Assembly: GCA_024509875.1 (NCBI GenBank)
Contig: JAMPIV010000584.1
Coordinates: 1-64,000 of the forward strand
Direction: 5' to 3'
Length of the DNA stretch: 64,000 bases
Source of the DNA: Oreohelix idahoensis
Taxonomy: Eukaryota; Mollusca; Gastropoda; Stylommatophora; Oreohelicidae
Below are positions 58,394 to 64,000 of this stretch, in pieces (within the stretch, counting starts at the first letter, position 1; each line of letters begins with the position of its first letter). A program made the translations under genes and the position numbers. The notes under the pieces were generated by a model. It made no database searches and had not been told where the DNA came from. It saw only the letters and a list, made by a program, of their open reading frames with translations.

Positions 58394-58686
58394 CACAATG
58401 GCACAAAGCCCAAAAAGCACCAAAATGCCTATGGCTATTCCAGCAATATATCCAGCATCCTCGTCTTTGTGCTCCATTTCACGGTGCGTTTTATTGACAG
58501 ATATTCCTCGAGATGTTTGGTCTTCTGTTTCTGTCTTTACTGTTGTATCTTCTGAATTCTCTGTAGTCTCAGCTTCTAGATTTACTGTAGTTTTCAGATC
58601 GTTAGGTCCTGCAGTCTGTGGACGGTTTGGGCTTGTGACTTCTGTAACTTGCGGTGAAACTTTCTTGGTTGTCACAGTTTCAGAGG
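58394..58686 (-). CDS. VLDLR: VLDLR/LRP8-like receptor, Ser/Thr-rich stalk and transmembrane exon
   Basis: The exon starts after a pyrimidine-rich acceptor (CACCTTCTATTGCAG, exon from 58686) and ends at donor GTG|GTGAGT. It encodes about 70 Ser/Thr/Glu-rich residues (ETVTTKKVSPQVTEVTSPNR and more), matching the O-glycosylated stalk of LDL receptors, then AGYIAGIAIGILVLFGLCAIV, the start of the single membrane span. The acceptor splits a codon. In vertebrates stalk and membrane exons are separate; here they are fused. The ligand-binding repeats and propeller exons are not visible in the window and are expected beyond 64 kb or among the repeats upstream. Confidence 0.85.
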
Positions 58687-58869
58687 CTGCAATAGAAGGT
58701 GAGACAACTCTGCTAACATGTAAGACAAACCATTTATGCAAATATGAAAAATTACTTGGATTTTGTTGTAATACATCAGCCTTATTCTGTGACAACATTA
58801 ATCTTCCTCTGCTCCTTATGGACTATTTAGCCACCAATGTAGCGGGTCATCAGGTAGTCTGCATCAAAA

Positions 58870-59060
58870 CATTTTGGTGATCTCACAGTTGTAGTTTGCT
58901 TTACACGATGAGGTCACCACATCCATACACAACCTCATCGTAACTGCCTCTTATGACATGTCCGAGGAAGCAGTACTTCTATTCTTTTTGTCCCCTTAGA
59001 GACCCCCTGGAACTTCACGGGGCTTCTTTGTCATAATAGGCACAATAAAGTCCACTGCTA
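58870..59060. repeat. Dispersed repeat fragment
   Basis: It resembles 54.98-55.10 kb (CATACACAACCTCATCGTAA..., AGGAAGCAGTACTTCTATTC..., CCCCTGGAACT). It lies in the intron upstream of the membrane exon. Confidence 0.5.
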
Positions 59061-59402
59061 TAACATTAGGTGCATGAATTCTTCAACTTTTCAGTGGTGC
59101 TATGTCATTTCATGAGAATAAACAAATGGCATATGTGAGCGCTTTATAAGGATGTTCTCCCCTTCGGCAAATTCTGGCCATTCCATTTATCTGTTTTCCA
59201 CGGGGCCACTTTTGACTACCCAGCGCAGTGATCACAATTTTGACACATAAATTGTTAATCAATTTACTACAGAAGTTAAATATGGCAGTAAATTAACAAC
59301 AGCACAATAATGAAGCAATATTTGTGGGTAATTACCCCTTATGACTCTTGGGTATCTCTGAGAAGGCAAGGAAAATAACAGAACCACTACTCTCACCAAG
59401 TA

Positions 59403-59700
59403 TTGAATAAAACAAGACATTTGAAAGTGTCAATGCTATATATTATCATGGGCCACAACAGACTGGGATACCATCTATTCAACAAATTAAAGATAGGAAC
59501 TACCAATGAGTGTAAATGTAGCACTGATAAAATAACTGCTGAACATCTGCTTCAAAGATGCTCAAGATATGAGGAACATAGAAAGCACATATGGCCGTCA
59601 CCAGTACTATTATCTGAAAAACTTTAAGGAGATGCAAATAGCCTGAAGCTGACCACTGCTTTCTTTGAAGATATTCAAGCAGACGTCTGAGAGTGTACAC
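59403..59700 (+). pseudogene. I-like LINE C-terminal fragment
   Basis: The frame encodes IIMGHNRLGYHLFNKLKIGT, a CKCSTDKITAEHLLQRCSRY zinc-finger-like segment (Cys-x-Cys ... His ... Cys), and KHIWPSPVLLSEKL, ending in a stop. This is the C-terminal region that follows RNase H in the family seen at 52.9 kb. A GAAGAAGAA stretch near 59702 may be the 3' tail. Confidence 0.85.
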
Positions 59701-60247
59701 AGAAGAAGAATACATCATCATCAATACCCTTCTGATCCATCTGAGATACCGGTACCCAACAAAAACATACAAGTCCTCCTGTCTGTCCTATTCAAGGTCT
59801 TTCCATGTTACACCAATACCTCGACTTTCATCGCTTCGCTCTTTCGTCGGTTTTCAATTCTAACCACGTTTCCAAATTTCGTCGCTCGCTTCGCTCTTTC
59901 GTCGCATTTGGTCACAACTGCGCGTCATCTTGATTCTTTCGTCGTTCAGTTGAACAGAAATCGTTCGGTGTGCACTGTTTTTTTTAAGTTGTCCGCATTG
60001 AATCTCTTATATTTGTCATTAAACATATTAATACTACTTATTTTTATGATTAAAATAACAAAACTATTCATACTATATTATTTTTGTGATTATACTGTAA
60101 ACAGTTCATAGTTATTTTAGTGATAACAGTCTAATGACAGTGTTCATATCGTGATTATACGACACGTGTACAGTTTTCATACTGTACTTTTTTGTGTGAT
60201 TAGGCCTTATACAGTACTACTTATTTTTCTGCTTTAATATATTCATA

Positions 60248-61555
60248 ATGGGTCGAAAGTGTAGTGACAAAGTTAAAAGAACCCATAAGGTTCTCAATTT
60301 GCAAGAAAAGCTTAAGCTAATCAAGCTTAATGAACAAGGCATCTTAAATGCTGAAATAGGCCGCAGGCTAGGTGTACCAAGCACTACAGTTAGCACAATT
60401 GTAAAGAACAGAGCTAAAGTGTTAGAGGAAATTAAAAATGCTACGCCAGTGCGTACCAAACTTATTAGAAAGCGGCACAATTTAATTGGTGAGATGGAGA
60501 AAGTGTTAAATGTGTGTATTATTATTAAAAGCCAGATCCAAACCTCAGAAATGAGGTATCTGAGGAAGGTGGTTGAAGTAACAAGAAGAGACATGGTACG
60601 CAACCAGACGATACGTCAAGGCCTAAAATGCCACCCCCTACAGACCCAAGTAGAACAGTCCCAACTAAGATGGTTTGGCCATGTCTGTAGAATGGGAGAA
60701 GATCGGCTACCACGACAAGCATGGGAAACAAAGAGCCAAGGATCCAGACCCCGAGGACGACCCAGAGTCCGCTGGGAGGACAACATTAGACAATCTTTGA
60801 AGGACCGAGGACTAGAATGGAACCAGGCCAGGAGGAAGACAGCTGATAGAATAGTCTGGCGCTCTCTCTTCCAAACCTCTACACCTTACGGTAGAAGGGG
60901 AACGACTAAGTAAGTAAGAGATGGAGAAAGTGTTAAATGTGTGTATTGAAGACCAAGTCAGCCACAACATTTCTCTAAGCCAAGATCTTATCCAGGCTAA
61001 AGCACAAACTTTATTTAATGCAATGAAGGCTGGACAAGGAGAGACATCAGCTGAAGAGACATTTGGAGCTAGCAGGGGCTGGTTTGAGAAATTTAAGAAA
61101 AGGTCAAATTTGCATAATATAGCAGTGAAGGGAGAATCAGCTAGCGCAGATACCGCAGCTGCAGGAGCTTTTCAAGTGAAGCTTGAAAAAATTATAGAAG
61201 AAGCTGGCTACACAAAGCAGCAGATCTTCAATGTAGAATAAATTTCGACAGAAGTTCAAAAGTAAATAGTGGGCTAGAACACCAAATAGCCTGTTACAGA
61301 GAACTTCTTAGGGAAAGGAAGAAGACATCAATGAGGTAAACGTCTTTGCTCTCCTTTTTCAAGACGCAACAGCCACAACCAACTTCAGTCACCCCTCCCT
61401 GTAACCCTTCAGATTCCGAGCCATCAACATCAGCCCCAGCTAGATCTCCTTCAAAGTGCCCTTCTCCTAAAAGAATTAGATTGAAATCCTCCAGTACTGA
61501 AGATGAGCCACCTCAATTTTCTCCATCTGGTTTTCTAAGTCTAGAATCCCCCTAA
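60248..61555 (+). pseudogene. Tigger-like transposase, catalytic core deleted
   Basis: The ATG at 60248 starts a basic psq-type HTH (QEKLKLIKLNEQGILNAEIG, then RRLGVPSTTVSTIVKN). The frame is cut by a LINE at 60521. It resumes after 60918 with SQDLIQAKAQTLFNAMKAG and GASRGWFEKFKKRSNLHNIA, the CENP-B/Tc5 HTH, and stops right after TKQQIFNVE, where the first catalytic Asp of the DDE domain would follow. The piece at 61346-61555 (TSLLSFFKTQQPQPTS) resembles the Tigger C-terminus. So the whole DDE catalytic domain is gone. Confidence 0.87.
60521..60917 (+). mobile_element. 5'-truncated LINE insertion with 30-bp target duplication
   Basis: The target duplication, starting GAGATGGAGAAAGTGTTAAA, is perfect and 30 bp (60491-60520 and 60918-60947). 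The insert encodes a LINE C-terminus (SEMRYLRKVVEVTRRDMVRN, QLRWFGHVCRM, RPRGRPRVRWEDNIRQSLKD, WRSLFQ) ending in a stop and a (TAAG)n tail. The perfect duplication implies a young insertion. It belongs to a LINE family different from those at 43 and 53 kb. Confidence 0.93.
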
Positions 61556-61899
61556 ATCACCAACATTCAAAACTGTACATACTGTATATATTCATCGTCT
61601 ACTTGCTCAAGAATGATTTTAAGGTAAAATGCTATTTACGTATTTTTTATTTATTACTGTATTTTTTTTACTCATGTTTATTTCTGTTTATCTAGGTGTT
61701 GCATGCATTCGCATGTGTTATATAGTTAGTTATTTTCGTTTTTTGGCGGCCCTAATGCATTTGTAAGCTAAATAAAGGCTATGCTTCGACTTTCGTCGAT
61801 TTTCGTCATAGCTCTGGTCCCTAACCTGTCGAAAGAGCGAGGTATTGGTGTATCTATATCCTTTACATGTCTGTCTCCAGTTATCTTCATCATGTGCTT

Positions 61900-63590
61900 T
61901 TTTTGGTCTCACTCTATTTCTCTTACTATGGGGATTCCAGAGAAGGAAATGCCTTTTATTATGATCAACTGGGAATCTTAATGTCTTATCATGTCAAACA
62001 CCAGCGTCTTCTCCTTAATCTCCTGTTCCACTGGTGTTTTTCTGGTTCTTCTACCAGTTCCACATAAGTGACCTTGCCATACCATTTCAGAGTGTGATAT
62101 ATACTTCATTCCTTTCTTTCTTAGTCATTACTTCTTCTACTGCTGGGTGTAGGGGTTTCACTTAGAGCATAATGAACATGACTGCACATCATGTTAAGAC
62201 AAACAGGAGATTAGCATGTTCGTGTTCGAACTTGCCCTCAGATTGCAATATATCACTATGAAACCTTTGATCCTTCTTGGTTCCATTCCAGCATTTAAAT
62301 TAGGCTTTCATTCCTCTTTTACCAGAAGGTGTAGAGGTTTGCAGGAGTGAGCACCATCTAAACAGACACGTGCAACCCCTGCCTCGCAGGGCCCGTAGTC
62401 GGGAACACCACTCTGTCTTTCGAGACAAGGTTCGCCTGCACACTCTTCATTACTGTTGGTGCAGAAACATGGACAGTGAACAAGCAGCTGGAAGAATGAA
62501 AAGATCTAAGACCCTAGAAATGTAGATATAGATAATAATGGGGTACACTTTAATGGAAACAGAAGAAAACAGAAATCCTGGAGAAAAACCAGTAATGAAA
62601 ATAGAATGCAGTAAACATGATAATTATGGAAATACAGTATAGTGGAAACAAATAAAGAGATAACACTAGGAAAACTATAATACAAAAAGTCTGAATGTAG
62701 CTTAGCAAGAGAACAAAAGTATCCCTGAAATGTGGATATAGATAAGACTGAGGGTACAGTTTACGGAAACAGAAGAAATCGCATTACGTCCGGAGGAATG
62801 AAAAGAGAATGAAGTAAATAGATCAAAATTCTCGAAATAGATGATTACATGTGTAAAAATGCTGCATCTCAATAAAAATACTTAATCCTACACGTACTTA
62901 ATACAGTAGGAAGACACTTTTCTGCTATTAGTTTCAGGCATGCATGGTGAAGGGAAAACAAAATCACCAATCTAAAAGGCAAGCAATTTAGAATATTTTA
63001 TGATTTCACTGATGAGATATGAATGCAGCTTGTCTGAGACTTAAAAAAAAAAAAACAGCATACAAATAAGCACTTGGTATGACTTAGGACTAAGAACTTG
63101 GTATGACTTAAGACTAAGAACTTGGTATGACTTAGGACACACATTGAGGAGGAAACCTGTTAATAAACAAGATAGTCCTTGTTCTGCAACTCCAAGGGTA
63201 ACAAGCAGCGATAGACAAAAAATAAACACTTGGAGAAGAGACCAAAATAAAAATGAGGAGGAAAACATGGAAACAACTTGAGCTGATGGCATGGAACAGG
63301 ACTTGACATGCGTTGGTTGGAGGCCTATGCATAATGGAGAGCTAAAGAGTATTGACTGTTGGGTCATCAGTTTTCATCTTTTCTGATAGAAAACAAACAC
63401 TGTCTGTAGTTAATGCAATGTTATGTCAAAGTGCCTAGCCATAAAACAAAGTCTATTTTGGTTACGGGGCTGTCAGTATTTTCACAAGGAACTAAACAAG
63501 GGACAGACACTTTCACATGTACATTGGCGAACGCATCATGAAAAACACAAATTATAATTTGTCATGTTTACATACACTGTTTGTAAGTAT
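61900..63590. other. Unassigned DNA with short repeats
   Basis: Contains two diverged direct repeats (ATGTAGATATAGATAA near 62521 and ATGTGGATATAGATAA near 62731, each about 120 bp) and a 24-bp tandem repeat at 63072-63137. No gene recognised. Confidence 0.4.
63072..63137. repeat. 24-bp tandem repeat
   Basis: Units starting ACTTGGTATGACTTAGGACT occur at 63072, 63096 and 63120. Confidence 0.92.
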
Positions 63591-63599
63591 CATGTCGAA

Positions 63600-64000
63600 C
63601 TGATCATACAGAAGTGCAAGCGAGGACTGGCAGCCTTAAAAACAATGGCTGCTGCACACTTGGAATAGAGACTTGTTTCTCCTGTATCATCTGCTCGTGA
63701 TTTCAGTAATCGAGTACGGGCTAGGAATACTCATGCTGTCTTGTGTCACAATTTGAATGACTGGAAAACACTCAAAATGAAGGGATGCTACTAGTGTTGG
63801 GCTGTACGCATGATACCCCCATTGTGACAATGAGATATATGCTCGGATTGCTGTTGATTAGATCCAGATACGTGATGGCCCAGGCAAAAGCATATATGCG
63901 GGTAACCACCGACAAAAAACACCCCCTACGTGAGAATGTAACCAACATCAAAAGGGGGATGTCATGGATGGCACAGGCTGAGGCTACGATTGGTCAGTTG
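63600..64000 (+). pseudogene. I-like LINE fragment running off the window
   Basis: Broken frames encode KCKRGLAALKTMAAAHLE, a hydrophobic RT C-terminal segment (FLLYHLLVISVIEYGLGILM), an IQIRDG-like or RYVMAQAKAYMRVTT segment, and GMSWMAQAEATIGQ at the edge. This is the part of the family that lies between RT and the RNase H seen at 52.96 kb. The rest lies beyond 64 kb. Confidence 0.82.

Larger units (their letters stand above)
59811..61850 (+). mobile_element. Tigger/pogo-like DNA transposon carrying a nested LINE
   Basis: Ends start CACCAATACCTCG and are inverted copies (59811 and 61850). TA flanks both (59809-59810 and 61851-61852). GCTCTTTCG motifs recur in the subterminal zones. Without the nested LINE the element is about 1.6 kb, shorter than a full Tigger, because the catalytic part is missing. 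Confidence 0.87.

Overview
The window is animal nuclear DNA, AT-rich and gene-poor, and made mostly of transposable elements and tandem repeats. The mixture of families (mariner, pogo/Tigger, hAT and piggyBac relatives, tRNA-derived SINEs, RTE-like and I-like LINEs, a Ty3/Gypsy-type LTR element) together with one LDL-receptor-family gene fits an invertebrate metazoan. A mollusc or other lophotrochozoan is my best guess; this is inference from the style of the LINE families, not proof. There are no operons and no bacterial genes.

Layout. 0-2.86 kb: AT-rich DNA with a strong polypyrimidine block (0.42-1.2 kb). 2.86-13.44 kb: one complete but damaged LTR retrotransposon on the minus strand, with two LTRs, a 5-bp target duplication, gag, a poorly readable protease zone, then integrase and after it reverse transcriptase/RNase H. 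Integrase lies upstream of RT, the reverse of ordinary Ty3/Gypsy. 13.4-17.9 kb: mostly unassigned, with SINE pieces. 18.15-19.55 kb: a complete mariner with TIRs and a frameshifted transposase. 19.6-31.6 kb: unassigned DNA with microsatellites, short tandem duplications, an inverted repeat pair (25.8/29.2-29.9 kb), a LINE fragment and a hAT-like MITE.

31.6-40.7 kb: a near-perfect satellite of about 130 copies of a 70-bp unit, with traces of a higher-order period of about 1.75 kb. 41-47 kb: two RTE-like LINE remnants. The larger is interrupted by a pogo-family element and a 470-bp poly-C tract. 47.9-52 kb: two copies of a piggyBac-like MITE. 52.9-53.9 kb: an I-like LINE piece with an intact RNase H.

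57.9-58.7 kb (minus strand): the only convincing host gene, the last two recognisable exons of a VLDLR/LRP8-type receptor (Ser/Thr-rich stalk, membrane segment, FDNPVY endocytosis tail). 59.4-64 kb: an I-like LINE tail, a Tigger-like element lacking its catalytic core and carrying a nested LINE, and another I-like LINE fragment running off the right edge.

Sequence quality matters here. Several zones (about 3.0-4.7 kb, 8.3-9.6 kb, the poly-C block, one N at 5950) look like uncorrected long-read or gap-filled sequence, so some frameshifts may be assembly errors.
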